From Caloranaerobacter ferrireducens (GTDB lineage Bacteria > Bacillota > Clostridia > Tissierellales > Thermohalobacteraceae), in assembly GCF_001730685.1 (NCBI RefSeq), contig NZ_MDJR01000002.1, forward strand, positions 1 to 64,000: a stretch of DNA of 64,000 nucleotides, read 5' to 3'. The position numbers were made by a program, and so were the translations under genes. The notes beneath the pieces were generated by a model. That model was not told the origin of the DNA. It made no database searches and saw nothing but the letters and a program-made list of their open reading frames with translations. Position 1 is the first letter of the stretch; every line of letters starts with the position of its first letter. Positions 53,032 to 62,250 of this stretch are shown here, piece by piece.

Positions 53032-53859
53032 GTGGGAGTATTATCGTATGTGAAGTTTATTTTTACAATATTTCTGATAGTAATTCTTTTAAAGCAGTAT
53101 GTAGAAATGTGGATTTTTTTAGATAAATTAAATCGAAAACTGCTTAAATATGTACTGCCTATTTTTGAAATTTTTCTTCTGCTTTTTTATGATGGGCTTT
53201 TCTTATTCCCTTCTGTTGTTGTATTCTTAATTTTAATATATAGATTTAATATATTGGATAATAGGGCATTTAAGACTTTTTATCCTATTAGTAAACTTAA
53301 GTTTAATATAAATATTAAGTTTATTTTGCAGGTTGTTTTCATATCACCATTTTTATTTTTCATACTCCAAGCGATAACCAGTTTTATTTTAGATAGCAGT
53401 GGAAATAATTTAATTTATCAAAAACAACTTATTGACTATTTAACGTTTTTTATATTAACATCTATAATAGCCCCAGTAGTAGAAGAGTTTACTTTTAGAG
53501 TATTGATATACGATAATTGGCTTTCTGACTTATTTAATAAAAAGATTGTTGCAGTATTACTTTCTTCTGCTATTTTTGCTTTTACTCATTTTGATTATAA
53601 AACATATATTTATACGTTTGTAACAGGTGTAATATTATGTTTTATTTATGATATTTATGGGTATTTATGTTCAGTAACTTTACATATGCTTTTTAATACA
53701 TATTCATTTTTAGGAATGTTAGGTATTAATATAGAGTGGAAAAATCTCTTTATAGTATCTTTAGTTTCACTATCTATATTGGTTATAAACTATAATGTGA
53801 AAAAGAAAAATAGATTCTTATGGAGTAACAAAATCTTCAATTTAAATAAATCAAGGTAA
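53032..53859 (+). CDS. CPBP-family intramembrane metalloprotease
   Basis: Length 275 residues, about seven membrane segments. CPBP motifs: VVEEFTFRVLIYDNW (EExxxR), FAFTHFDYKT and VTLHMLFNTYS. I start at GTG 53032 after TTGGGGGGATTAAT; an upstream TTG at 53008 has no ribosome site. The last ten residues (NKIFNLNKSR) and the stop are encoded by repeat copy R6, so the original C-terminus was probably altered by that insertion. Paralogue in function of the gene at 32412; substrate unknown. Confidence 0.85.
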   Translation: MGVLSYVKFIFTIFLIVILLKQYVEMWIFLDKLNRKLLKYVLPIFEIFLLLFYDGLFLFPSVVVFLILIYRFNILDNRAFKTFYPISKLKFNINIKFILQVVFISPFLFFILQAITSFILDSSGNNLIYQKQLIDYLTFFILTSIIAPVVEEFTFRVLIYDNWLSDLFNKKIVAVLLSSAIFAFTHFDYKTYIYTFVTGVILCFIYDIYGYLCSVTLHMLFNTYSFLGMLGINIEWKNLFIVSLVSLSILVINYNVKKKNRFLWSNKIFNLNKSR

Positions 53860-53943
53860 ATTTTATTGAAATCCATTACGAAAATTATTTTTAAATATTT
53901 ACAATTTTAATAAGGTATAATAATTTTCTATGGATTATAAAAA
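53827..53943 (-). repeat. Dispersed repeat, copy R6 (short form, inverted)
   Basis: About 117 bp, begins AACAAAATCTTCAATTTAAA inside the end of the CPBP gene and ends TTTTCTATGGATTATAAAA. More mismatches than R4 or R5, so probably older. Confidence 0.88.
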
Positions 53944-54022
53944 TTTTGCAGAAAAGAAAGAATATAGTTAGATAGATGTAAGTTATACATTACTGATTTG
54001 TACACCTAAAGGAGTTGATGTT

Positions 54023-56377
54023 ATGGAAGAAAACAAGGTAGTAAACAGAAAAAGAGTAATACCTCTTATACCATTAAGAGGACTTTCTGTATTTCCATAT
54101 ATGGTAATGCATTTTGATGTTGGTAGAGATAAATCTATTAATGCTTTAGAACAGGCTATGGTAAATAATTCACTTATTTTCCTTACATCTCAAAAAGAAG
54201 CTAAGGTAGATATGCCTTCAACAGAAGATTTTTATCATGTAGGAACAGTATGTAAGATTAAGCAGATGTTAAAGCTTCCAGGAGATGCTATCAGAGTTTT
54301 AGTTGAAGGAATTAATAGAGGTAAAATTACTGAGATTTTAAAAGAAGACCCATATTTTGAGGTAGAGATAGAAGAATTTATTTACGATACTGAAAAGGAA
54401 AAAGATATAGAAACAGAGGCTATGATGAGGCTTGTATTAGAAGCCTTTGAGGAGTATGTTAAAGTAGGTAATAAAGTTTCTCCAGATGTAGTGATTACAG
54501 TTTCTGAAATTGATGAACCAGGAAGATTAGCAGATGTTATAGCATCATATATTCAGTTGAAACCAGAGGATAAACAAAAAATATTGGAAGCTTTTGACCC
54601 TTATGAAAGATTGGAAACTCTATACATAATTTTGAAAGAAGAAATAGAAGTATTAGAAATTGAAGAAAAGATATATCAAAGAGTGAGAAAGCAAATAAAC
54701 AAATTGCAGAAGGAATATTATCTTAAAGAGCAGCTAAAGGCTATACAAAAAGAATTAGGAGAAGACGATGGAATAGAAGCTGAAGTTGAAGAGTATAAGG
54801 AGAAAATAAATAAAATAAAAATGCCAAAGGAAGTAAAAGAAAAGGCATTGAAGGAAGCAGACAGATTATTAAAATTATCTCCTGCATCAGCAGAGACTGG
54901 TGTTATAAGAAATTATTTAGAGTGGATTATTGAGCTTCCTTGGGACAAGAAGACTAAAGATAGAATTGATATTAAGAAATCTAGAGAAATATTGGATGAA
55001 GACCATTATGGTCTTAAAGATGTTAAAGAGAGAATTCTTGAATATCTAGCTATAAGACAGTTAGCAAAAAATATGAAAGGGCCAATTTTATGTTTGGTTG
55101 GACCTCCTGGAGTTGGAAAGACTTCAATTGCTAAATCTATAGCTAGGTCTTTAAATAGAAAATTTGTCAGAATGTCTCTTGGTGGAGTAAGAGATGAAGC
55201 AGAAATCAGAGGGCACAGAAGGACATATGTAGGAGCTATACCAGGTAGAATAATATCTTCAATGAGAAAAGTAGGTTCAAAAAATCCTGTATTTTTATTC
55301 GATGAAATAGATAAATTAAGTAGTGATTTTAGAGGAGATCCAGCATCAGCATTATTGGAGGTTTTAGACCCTGAGCAGAATAGTACATTTACTGACCATT
55401 ATTTAGAAGCACCTTTTGATTTATCAAAGGTTATGTTTATAACAACAGCGAATACAACATCTACAATTCCAAGACCATTACTTGACAGAATGGAAGTTAT
55501 AAGAATATCTGGTTATACAGAAGAAGAAAAAGTACAGATAGCAGTAAAGTATCTGTTACCTAAACAGATGAAAGAGCATGGCTTGAAAAAAGAAAACATA
55601 ATAATATCAGAAAATACTATAAGAGATATTATAAACAAATATACAAGAGAAGCTGGTGTTAGAAATCTTGAAAGAAATATAGCGAATATATGCAGAAAAG
55701 TCGCTAAAAAGATAGTAGAGGATAATGTAAAAACTGTAAGAATAAATAGTAGTAACTTGCATAAATATTTGGGTATTCCTAAATTTAGATATGAAAAAGC
55801 GGCCGAGGAGCATCAGGTGGGAATAGCAACAGGTCTAGCTTGGACTGCATTTGGTGGAGAAACTTTATCTATTGAAGTTAATTGTATGAATGGAACAGGT
55901 AAATTGCAGCTTACAGGACAGCTTGGAGATGTAATGAAGGAATCGGCAATGGCAGGTATAAGCTATATTAGGTCGAAGGTTAGCGAATTAGGCATAGAAG
56001 ATGATTTTTATAAAGAAAAGGATATACACATTCACGTTCCGGAAGGAGCTATTCCTAAAGATGGACCATCAGCGGGTATAACAATGGCTACTGCTGTAAT
56101 ATCTGCTTTATCAAATATCCCAGTTAGAAGTGATGTAGCCATGACTGGTGAAATTACTTTAAGAGGTAGAGTGCTACCTGTAGGTGGAATAAAAGAGAAG
56201 GTTTTAGCAGCACACAGAGCAGGTATTAAAAAAGTTTTATTGCCTTGGGATAATAAAAAGGATATGGAAGAAATACCTGATAAAGTTAAGAGAAAATTAG
56301 AATTTGTATTGGTTAAGAATATGGATGAAGTATTAGAAAATGCATTAGTGAAAAAGGATGATGGCGATGAAGATTAG
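54023..56377 (+). CDS. lon: ATP-dependent Lon protease
   Basis: Length 784 residues, LonA type. N-terminal substrate domain ([20 protein letters not shown]), long coiled coil around 190-270, AAA+ domain with Walker [14 protein letters not shown] (about 360) and Walker [12 protein letters not shown], and C-terminal protease with catalytic Ser in [12 protein letters not shown] (about 680) and Lys in [14 protein letters not shown] (about 723). ATG 54023 follows AAAGGAGTTGATGTT. It overlaps engB by 11 bp, a conserved pair in Firmicutes. Confidence 0.97.
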   Translation: MEENKVVNRKRVIPLIPLRGLSVFPYMVMHFDVGRDKSINALEQAMVNNSLIFLTSQKEAKVDMPSTEDFYHVGTVCKIKQMLKLPGDAIRVLVEGINRGKITEILKEDPYFEVEIEEFIYDTEKEKDIETEAMMRLVLEAFEEYVKVGNKVSPDVVITVSEIDEPGRLADVIASYIQLKPEDKQKILEAFDPYERLETLYIILKEEIEVLEIEEKIYQRVRKQINKLQKEYYLKEQLKAIQKELGEDDGIEAEVEEYKEKINKIKMPKEVKEKALKEADRLLKLSPASAETGVIRNYLEWIIELPWDKKTKDRIDIKKSREILDEDHYGLKDVKERILEYLAIRQLAKNMKGPILCLVGPPGVGKTSIAKSIARSLNRKFVRMSLGGVRDEAEIRGHRRTYVGAIPGRIISSMRKVGSKNPVFLFDEIDKLSSDFRGDPASALLEVLDPEQNSTFTDHYLEAPFDLSKVMFITTANTTSTIPRPLLDRMEVIRISGYTEEEKVQIAVKYLLPKQMKEHGLKKENIIISENTIRDIINKYTREAGVRNLERNIANICRKVAKKIVEDNVKTVRINSSNLHKYLGIPKFRYEKAAEEHQVGIATGLAWTAFGGETLSIEVNCMNGTGKLQLTGQLGDVMKESAMAGISYIRSKVSELGIEDDFYKEKDIHIHVPEGAIPKDGPSAGITMATAVISALSNIPVRSDVAMTGEITLRGRVLPVGGIKEKVLAAHRAGIKKVLLPWDNKKDMEEIPDKVKRKLEFVLVKNMDEVLENALVKKDDGDED

Positions 56378-56957
56378 AGATGTAAAATTACTAATTACAG
56401 CAGTAAATGAGGATCAGTATCCAAGTGAAGGAGTACCAGAAATAGCTTTAGCAGGAAGGTCTAATGTAGGAAAGTCTTCACTTATCAATGCATTGATTAA
56501 CAGAAGAAATTTTGCAAGGACTAGTTCTCAGCCCGGAAAAACACAGACAATAAACTTTTACAGTATAAACGATGAGCTTAGATTAGTGGATTTACCTGGA
56601 TATGGATATGCTAAGGTTTCGGTAAAAGAGAGAGAAAAATGGGGTAAGATGATAGAAAATTATCTAACAAGTAGAAAATCACTTAAAGAAGTTTTTCTTC
56701 TTTTAGATATTAGACACGCTCCAGGGGAACATGATAAGATGATGTATAATTGGATAAAATCCTTTGGCTATAAGGGAATAATTATAGCTACTAAAGCAGA
56801 TAAAATTGCTAAGGGTAAGTGGATGAAACACATATCAATAATAGCAAAAGAGTTAGGAGTAGAAGATAGAAATTTGATAATACCATTTTCTGCAACTAAA
56901 AAGGTGAATATAGATAAGATATGGGAGATTGTTGAAAACATTTTAAATGAATCTTAA
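56367..56957 (+). CDS. engB: Ribosome biogenesis GTPase EngB/YsxC
   Basis: Length 196 residues; GTPase for assembly of the large ribosomal subunit. G1 [11 protein letters not shown]2 region [16 protein letters not shown]3 [11 protein letters not shown]4 ATKADKI, G5 FSATKK. Of three near Met codons I choose ATG 56367, because AAGGA lies 8 nt upstream; 56358 and 56361 fall in the ribosome site. The start lies inside the end of lon, implying translational coupling. A terminator (AGAGGGAC / GTCCCTCT) follows at 56966-56990. Confidence 0.95.
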   Translation: MKIRDVKLLITAVNEDQYPSEGVPEIALAGRSNVGKSSLINALINRRNFARTSSQPGKTQTINFYSINDELRLVDLPGYGYAKVSVKEREKWGKMIENYLTSRKSLKEVFLLLDIRHAPGEHDKMMYNWIKSFGYKGIIIATKADKIAKGKWMKHISIIAKELGVEDRNLIIPFSATKKVNIDKIWEIVENILNES

Positions 56958-56989
56958 ATAGAAATTAAGAGGGACTTAATTGTCCCTCT

Positions 56990-57847
56990 TTAACTTTTGT
57001 TAAGTTTTATTTCACCAAGAATCATTCCTGTAAGAATGAGTATACTCCCTAGAATTGCTTTAGCTGTCATAACTTCATGAAGAAGTATATAGGCAAATAT
57101 AGCAGAAAAAACAGGTTCTGCTGTATATATTAAGGCAGTATGTGTAGGCGATGTAAATCTTTGCATAGTATTTTGAATTATATATGCTCCAGATGTAGCT
57201 AGAATACCTGTAATAAATATAGCTATCCATACATCTGTAGATTTAGGAATAATGAAGTTTTCTGTAGATAGAGAAAAAATTAAACTTAACATTCCGACAA
57301 TTCCTATTTGTATAACGGCTAAAGCTATTGAGTCAACCTCTGTTGTATATTTTCCAACTAGTATTATATGAAAAGCAAATGCAAAAGCGCATATTAAAGT
57401 ATAAAAGTCTCCTATATTGAGAGATAAATTCGTATTAAGAGTCATAAATCCGAGTCCTAGTATTGCTAGTAATATACCAATTATAGTTGATATATTTGGT
57501 GTTTTTTTTAGCAGAATTGCAGAAAAAACTGGCACTAATACAACAGAAAAACCAGTTATAAATCCAGATTTAGATGCTGTTGTATATAATAAACCAACAG
57601 TTTGGAATGCATAACCAGCAAATAGAACTATGCCAATAATAGAACCTAAAAATAAAGTTTTTTTATTTAATTTTTTCATATTTTTAAAGAATATTAGATA
57701 AGAAACTAAAAAAGCAACAAAAAATCTAATAGTTAAGAAATTATATGTAGGGATATCTTTAAGAGCATTTTTTGTTATTACAAAAGTAGATCCCCAAACG
57801 ATTGTAACTAACAAAAGAGCTAAATCAGCTTTAAGTTGTTTTGTCAC
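56990..57847 (-). CDS. EamA-family (DMT) transporter
   Basis: Length 285 residues, ten membrane segments in two homologous EamA halves. N-terminal LLLVTIVWGSTFVITKNAL is the EamA start. Second half begins GDFYTLICAFAFAFHIILVG and ends AEPVFSAIFAYILLHEVMTA then LGSILILTGMILGEIK. Drug/metabolite exporter family; the substrate cannot be read from sequence. ATG 57847 has GAGGGGAATAAAGTGACAAA-type context (GAGGGG 14 nt upstream), so the start could differ slightly. Convergent with engB. Confidence 0.88.
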   Translation of the reverse strand: MTKQLKADLALLLVTIVWGSTFVITKNALKDIPTYNFLTIRFFVAFLVSYLIFFKNMKKLNKKTLFLGSIIGIVLFAGYAFQTVGLLYTTASKSGFITGFSVVLVPVFSAILLKKTPNISTIIGILLAILGLGFMTLNTNLSLNIGDFYTLICAFAFAFHIILVGKYTTEVDSIALAVIQIGIVGMLSLIFSLSTENFIIPKSTDVWIAIFITGILATSGAYIIQNTMQRFTSPTHTALIYTAEPVFSAIFAYILLHEVMTAKAILGSILILTGMILGEIKLNKS

Positions 57848-58062
57848 TTTATTCCCCTCCAGAAGATTTGTTTTATAAATTATAACATATATAAATATGA
57901 TATACAGAATGTTGATAAAGCAAATTATTTATGAAAATATAAGTGATTCTACAAGATATATAAATATGTTATAATAAATTTGATTTTAAAACTTTTGATT
58001 AACTGTTTGTCCAAGTGGGTATAATAATTTTGGTGAAAAAAATAAATAATTAATACAATTGG

Positions 58063-58464
58063 ATGGATGTGATTGTGTTGAACCTAATAATTAAAGAGAC
58101 CATTTCGAGCGATTTGTACAAAGTAAAAAACATTATAGATGAAATAATTAATGAAGTTAATAGAGTGATTTGTGATGAGAACATAATATTTGATGTAAAA
58201 CTCATTTTAAGTGAACTTGTAGTGAACAGTGTAATCCATGGGAATAAACAGGATGAATGCAAGATAGTTAATATTTATTTAAGAATACAGGATGAACTGA
58301 TTAGGATTGAAGTAACTGATGAGGGCAAAGGAGTTGATTATAATATAGATGAGTATGATCCTATGGATTTGAAAATTGGTGGAAGAGGACTTGTAATAGT
58401 TGATGGGTTAAGTGATGAGTTTTATATTGAAAGGAATAAAGTTGTATCAATTAAATATATATAA
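58063..58464 (+). CDS. RsbW/SpoIIAB-like HATPase
   Basis: Length 133 residues, a histidine-kinase-like ATPase domain without a kinase dimerisation part, as in anti-sigma factors. Motifs: N-box ILSELVVNSVIHGN (about 48), G1 VTDEGKGVD (about 85) and G2 GGRGLVIVDGLSDE (about 107). No sigma factor or anti-anti-sigma gene is next to it, so the partner is unknown; a phosphatase-linked or stress role is possible. Start uncertain: ATG 58063 has a weak site, and GTG 58075 or TTG 58078 after GGATGTGATT are alternatives. Confidence 0.78.
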   Translation: MDVIVLNLIIKETISSDLYKVKNIIDEIINEVNRVICDENIIFDVKLILSELVVNSVIHGNKQDECKIVNIYLRIQDELIRIEVTDEGKGVDYNIDEYDPMDLKIGGRGLVIVDGLSDEFYIERNKVVSIKYI

Positions 58465-58496
58465 AAAATATAAATGTTTTTAATTAATAAAAATTA

Positions 58497-58530
58497 GGCT
58501 AACAGTTGGCAGTCGACAGCTGTTAGCCAT
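58497..58530. terminator. Terminator between HATPase and ferredoxin
   Basis: Stem GGCTAACAG / CTGTTAGCC with AT-rich flanks, serving convergent genes; no long U-run. Confidence 0.6.
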
Positions 58531-58545
58531 ATTTATTTTATACGT

Positions 58546-58752
58546 CTATTTTTCAACCATTTCAACTGCTCTATGAGGACAATAATTTACGCATTTGCCA
58601 CAACCAATACAGATATCAGGATCTACTTCAGGAGTAGATGCTCTAAAAAATCCTTCTCTTTTTTGTTTAACAGCATTAACAGGACATACTCTAACAACAG
58701 GGCAAAATGGTGATTGGTCGCATCTGTTTGGGTTAATTACTGCTTTTTTCAT
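58546..58752 (-). CDS. 4Fe-4S ferredoxin-type protein
   Basis: Length 68 residues, cytoplasmic electron carrier. One canonical cluster motif CIGCGKCVNYCP near the C-terminus. The N-terminal motif CDQSPFCPVVRVCPVNA has unusual spacing, so the first cluster may be incomplete or atypical. I start at ATG 58752 after AGAAGGAGGGATTACAAT; upstream open codons have no ribosome site. A palindrome (58771-58791) sits just before the gene. It lies downstream of the AraC gene on the same strand, separated by 75 bp. Confidence 0.85.
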   Translation of the reverse strand: MKKAVINPNRCDQSPFCPVVRVCPVNAVKQKREGFFRASTPEVDPDICIGCGKCVNYCPHRAVEMVEK

Positions 58753-58770
58753 ATTGTAATCCCTCCTTCT

Positions 58771-58791
58771 ATATACCCTGTACGGGTATAT
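58771..58791 (-). promoter_or_regulatory. Palindromic operator before ferredoxin gene
   Basis: ATATACCC TGTAC GGGTATAT, a perfect 8-bp inverted repeat with a 5-bp centre, about 20-40 bp upstream of the start codon. The CCC-N5-GGG core flanked by TA resembles CsoR/RcnR-family (copper, nickel or persulfide sensor) operators. No such regulator gene is in the window. Confidence 0.6.
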
Positions 58792-58826
58792 TATAACATA
58801 TAATATAGAATATTTAAAGAGGGAAA

Positions 58827-59699
58827 TCAAAATATATTATGCAAATTCCTTGAGTTTTTTTTGATAGAAGTTTTTTTGTATTGTTTTGGAGTAACACCAT
58901 ATTTATTTTTGAACAGTTTTATAAAATATGAAATGTTTTCATAACCCACATTATATGCCACTTCTGTAACGTTATGTTCTTTTAAAAGTTCCTTTGCTTT
59001 TGATAACCTAATATTTTTCAAATAGTCCTTTGGTGAAATCCCTACTATTTTTTTGAAATACAAAGAGAAGTTTGATTCAGACATATTTAAGCTCCATGCT
59101 ATGTCTTTTATATTTATAGCTTGGTTATAGTTTTCTTCCATATATCTAATAGCTTTATAAATGGGATTTTTATATTCTGTGTTTAATATTAGATTAGCGC
59201 CTTTTATTTTAAGTAAGTTATAAATAACTTCCTGAGCGTATAAATCTATTAAGAATTCTTTATTTTTATCAGAACTATTGTAAGTTTTTATAATCTTTGA
59301 TATACAATTTTTTATCTCATTGTCACTTGTAGCAATAAACAAATCATTATAAATTAACCTATCTGTTTCTATTTTTAAATCCAAAGATATTTTATTACTT
59401 ATGTTATAAATTAAGTTACTATTTAGTTCTAAAACTAGTGCTTTGGTAGGAATATTTATTTCCATTTCGACACTAGAGTGGGGAGGTAACAATATAAATT
59501 GATTACTATCGTATTTAAAAGTGTAATCATCATTAACTTTAACTTTTTTCTCACCTTCAATTATTGTACAGAGTCTATTGTATTCATATGATTTATACTT
59601 GCCCTTATATTTTTTAGTGAAATCATAATAAAAAATTCTTAAATAGTCTGTTTCGAATCCATCTAAAAATTCTAAATTTCTATCAAAGCTGTTCAACAT
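58827..59699 (-). CDS. AraC-family transcriptional regulator
   Basis: Length 290 residues. N-terminal cupin-like sensor domain (ending about 170) and C-terminal AraC double helix-turn-helix: INIKDIAWSLNMSESNFSLY (first HTH), then VTEVAYNVGYENISYFIKLF and KNKYGVTPKQYKK. ATG 59699 follows GGAGGTAATAAC. Divergent from the alcohol dehydrogenase gene with a 210-bp shared region, so it probably controls that gene. The ligand is unknown; the family typically activates. Confidence 0.9.
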   Translation of the reverse strand: MLNSFDRNLEFLDGFETDYLRIFYYDFTKKYKGKYKSYEYNRLCTIIEGEKKVKVNDDYTFKYDSNQFILLPPHSSVEMEINIPTKALVLELNSNLIYNISNKISLDLKIETDRLIYNDLFIATSDNEIKNCISKIIKTYNSSDKNKEFLIDLYAQEVIYNLLKIKGANLILNTEYKNPIYKAIRYMEENYNQAINIKDIAWSLNMSESNFSLYFKKIVGISPKDYLKNIRLSKAKELLKEHNVTEVAYNVGYENISYFIKLFKNKYGVTPKQYKKTSIKKNSRNLHNIF

Positions 59700-59909
59700 G
59701 TTATTACCTCCATTGTTACAATTCTGATAAATTAAATTATATCATAAAACAAGCACTATGTTAATTATTTATCAATATATGGTTGTTATATATATTTTAA
59801 AAATTTAGCTTATTTTTTAAAATTTTGAGTTAGTTTTTTAAAAATTAATATTGTATTATCAAATTGTAAAGAATATTTTCAAGATAATAATTTTTAAGGA
59901 GGATAAAGG

Positions 59910-61064
59910 ATGGATAAGACTTTCAGATTTTTTATGCCACCTGTAAGTTTAATGGGCCCTGGTTGTTTAAAAGAAGCAGGAAAAGAAATAAAATCTTTAG
60001 GGCTCAAGAAAGCTTTAATAGTAACTGATAAAGTATTAGTAGAAATTGGTTTAGTAAACAAATTAACAGAAGTATTAGACACAGAGGGAATAGAATACGT
60101 TATTTATGATGGTACTCAACCTAACCCAACTGTTAAAAATGTAGAAGATGGCTTAAAATTATTAAAAGAAAATGCTTGTGATTTCATCATATCTTTTGGT
60201 GGAGGTTCTCCTCATGATTGTGCTAAAGGTATAGGTTTAGTTGCTACAAATGGAGGTTCAATTAAGGACTACGAAGGTGTAAATAAATCAACTAAGCCAA
60301 TGTTACCTTTAGTGGCAGTAAATACAACAGCTGGAACAGCAAGTGAAATGACAAGATTCTGCATTATAACAGATGAAGAAAGACACATAAAAATGGCTAT
60401 TGTGGACTGGCGTACAACACCTAACTTAGCAGTAAATGATCCTTTATTAATGTTAGAAATGCCTAAATCATTAACTGCTGCTACAGGAATGGATGCTTTG
60501 ACACATGCAGTAGAAGCTTATGTATCAACTGAAGCTACTCCTGTAACTGATGCTTGTGCGTTAAAGGCTATTGAGCTAATTTCTCAATACTTGAGAAAAG
60601 CAGTTGAAAATGGTCAAGACCGTGAAGCAAGAGATAAAATGGCTTATGCTGAATTTTTAGCTGGTATGGCTTTTAATAATGCAAGTTTAGGTTATGTTCA
60701 TGCTATGGCTCATCAGTTAGGAGGTTTTTATGACTTACCACACGGAGTATGTAATGCGGTATTATTACCTCACGTTCAAGAATATAATGCTAAGGTAGTA
60801 CCTGAAAGATTAGCAGATATAGCTAAGGCTATGGGAGAAAACATCGAGGGTCTTTCAGTAAAAGAAGCAGCTGAAAAAGCTATAGAAGCGATTAAAAAAT
60901 TATCTGCTGATGTAGGTATTCCATCAGGTTTGAAGGAATTAGGAGCTAAAGAAGAAGATATTAAAACACTTTCAGAAAATGCATTAAAAGATGCATGCGG
61001 ATTTACAAATCCAAAACAGGCAAGTTTGGAAGAAATTATGGAAATATATAAAAGAGCAATGTAA
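59910..61064 (+). CDS. Iron-containing alcohol dehydrogenase
   Basis: Length 384 residues, Fe-ADH family (group III), oxidising alcohols or reducing aldehydes with NAD(P)H. Nucleotide motif [14 protein letters not shown] (about 96), [15 protein letters not shown], and metal ligands Asp/His in [18 protein letters not shown], His in [18 protein letters not shown]. Strongly resembles 1,3-propanediol/butanol dehydrogenases. ATG 59910 follows AAGGAGGATAAAGG. Divergent from the AraC regulator. A terminator (CAATGAACC / GGTTCATTG, then T-rich) lies at 61083-61129. Confidence 0.93.
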   Translation: MDKTFRFFMPPVSLMGPGCLKEAGKEIKSLGLKKALIVTDKVLVEIGLVNKLTEVLDTEGIEYVIYDGTQPNPTVKNVEDGLKLLKENACDFIISFGGGSPHDCAKGIGLVATNGGSIKDYEGVNKSTKPMLPLVAVNTTAGTASEMTRFCIITDEERHIKMAIVDWRTTPNLAVNDPLLMLEMPKSLTAATGMDALTHAVEAYVSTEATPVTDACALKAIELISQYLRKAVENGQDREARDKMAYAEFLAGMAFNNASLGYVHAMAHQLGGFYDLPHGVCNAVLLPHVQEYNAKVVPERLADIAKAMGENIEGLSVKEAAEKAIEAIKKLSADVGIPSGLKELGAKEEDIKTLSENALKDACGFTNPKQASLEEIMEIYKRAM

Positions 61065-61082
61065 TAAGAGGATAAAAACTAA

Positions 61083-61131
61083 GGCAATGAACCACTAGGA
61101 CAATGGATTAGGTTCATTGTCTTATTTTTTT
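61083..61131 (+). terminator. Terminator after Fe-ADH
   Basis: Stem GGCAATGAACC / GGTTCATTGTC around a 17-nt loop, followed by TTATTTTTTTTG. Confidence 0.85.
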
Positions 61132-61230
61132 TGCTTTTTTATTGTAACTAAAGATAATAAATTTGCATTTTTATGGTTGTTGTGGGTATTATGTAATATA
61201 TAAATATGCAATGAAGGAGCGATAATTATT

Positions 61231-61788
61231 ATGATTGAGCGTGCTATTAAAGTAGCAGCTAAGGCGCATAAAAATCAAACTAGGAAGTGTACAGATATTC
61301 CATATATTACACACCCGTATACAGTAGGTATGATGCTTTTAAGAGAGGGATTATCTGAAGAGATAGTTGCTGCTGGGATTTTACATGATACTGTAGAAGA
61401 TACATCTATTACATTAGAATTTATACAGAGGGAATTCGGTGAGAAAGTAGCTAAAATTGTAAAAGGATGCTCAGAACCTGATAAAACATTACCATGGGAA
61501 GATAGAAAAAAACATACTATTGAATATCTAAAGACTGCTTCGTTTGAAGAACAGGTTGTTTCATGTGCAGATAAATTACATAATATTAGTACTATGTATG
61601 AAGCATATAAAAAAATGGGTGAAAAAGTATGGCAGCGATTTAAAAGAGGAAGGGATAAACAAGAGTGGTATTATAAAAGTTTAGTAGAGGTGTTATGTAC
61701 AGAAGAAAATTTAAACAGTGGTATAATTCTTTTTAAAGAGTTTAAGAATATGGTTGATAAGATGTTTAGTAATAACTTTAAGGGGTGA
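61231..61788 (+). CDS. HD-domain hydrolase (RelA/SpoT-type, MESH1-like)
   Basis: Length 185 residues. Metal and catalytic motifs: ITHPYTVGMML, LHDTVEDTSIT (HDxxED), and VSCADKLHNIS. This is the hydrolase half only of RelA/SpoT proteins, so a small alarmone (ppGpp) hydrolase or related nucleotide phosphohydrolase is likely. ATG 61231 follows GAAGGAGCGATAATTATT. The stop TGA lies 6 bp before the yjbQ TTG start, suggesting coupling. Confidence 0.85.
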   Translation: MIERAIKVAAKAHKNQTRKCTDIPYITHPYTVGMMLLREGLSEEIVAAGILHDTVEDTSITLEFIQREFGEKVAKIVKGCSEPDKTLPWEDRKKHTIEYLKTASFEEQVVSCADKLHNISTMYEAYKKMGEKVWQRFKRGRDKQEWYYKSLVEVLCTEENLNSGIILFKEFKNMVDKMFSNNFKG

Positions 61789-61793
61789 TTTGC

Positions 61794-62192
61794 TTGATAA
61801 AAACTTTGCAGATAAAAACAGAAAAGCATACAGAGTTTATAGATATAACAAGAAAAGTACAAGAAATAATAATGAATTCAAAAGTTAAAAGTGGCGTTTG
61901 TTATATTTTTATACCACATACAACAGCTGGAATAACAATAAATGAAAATGCTGATCCTGATGTAAAGTCTGATATGTTGATGGAGCTTAATAAAATAATA
62001 CCATTTGATGATAATTATAAGCATATTGAGGGGAATTCTTCAGCACATATAAAAGCTAGTTTGTTGGGTTTTTCAGAAACAGTTTTTATAGAAGATGGAC
62101 GATTACTTTTGGGTACATGGCAGGGGATATATTTTTGTGAGTTTGACGGCCCCAGAGTTAGAAAGGTTTATGTAAAAATTATTGAAGATTAA
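61794..62192 (+). CDS. yjbQ: YjbQ family (UPF0047) protein
   Basis: Length 132 residues, UPF0047. Signature FIPHTTAGITINENADPDV and the C-terminal LLGTWQGIYFCEFDGPR with the conserved His/Glu positions (HIEGNSSAHIKAS). E. coli YjbQ has a weak thiamin-phosphate synthase activity; the physiological role is unsettled. I choose TTG 61794 (AAGGGGTGATTTGC upstream); a GTG at 61785 sits inside the ribosome site. Follows the HD gene by 5 bp. Confidence 0.9.
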   Translation: MIKTLQIKTEKHTEFIDITRKVQEIIMNSKVKSGVCYIFIPHTTAGITINENADPDVKSDMLMELNKIIPFDDNYKHIEGNSSAHIKASLLGFSETVFIEDGRLLLGTWQGIYFCEFDGPRVRKVYVKIIED

Positions 62193-62250
62193 TTAAGAAA
62201 AAACATTAAAAATATAAAGATTGGGATATACTAACTTTGAGGTGATTGAG

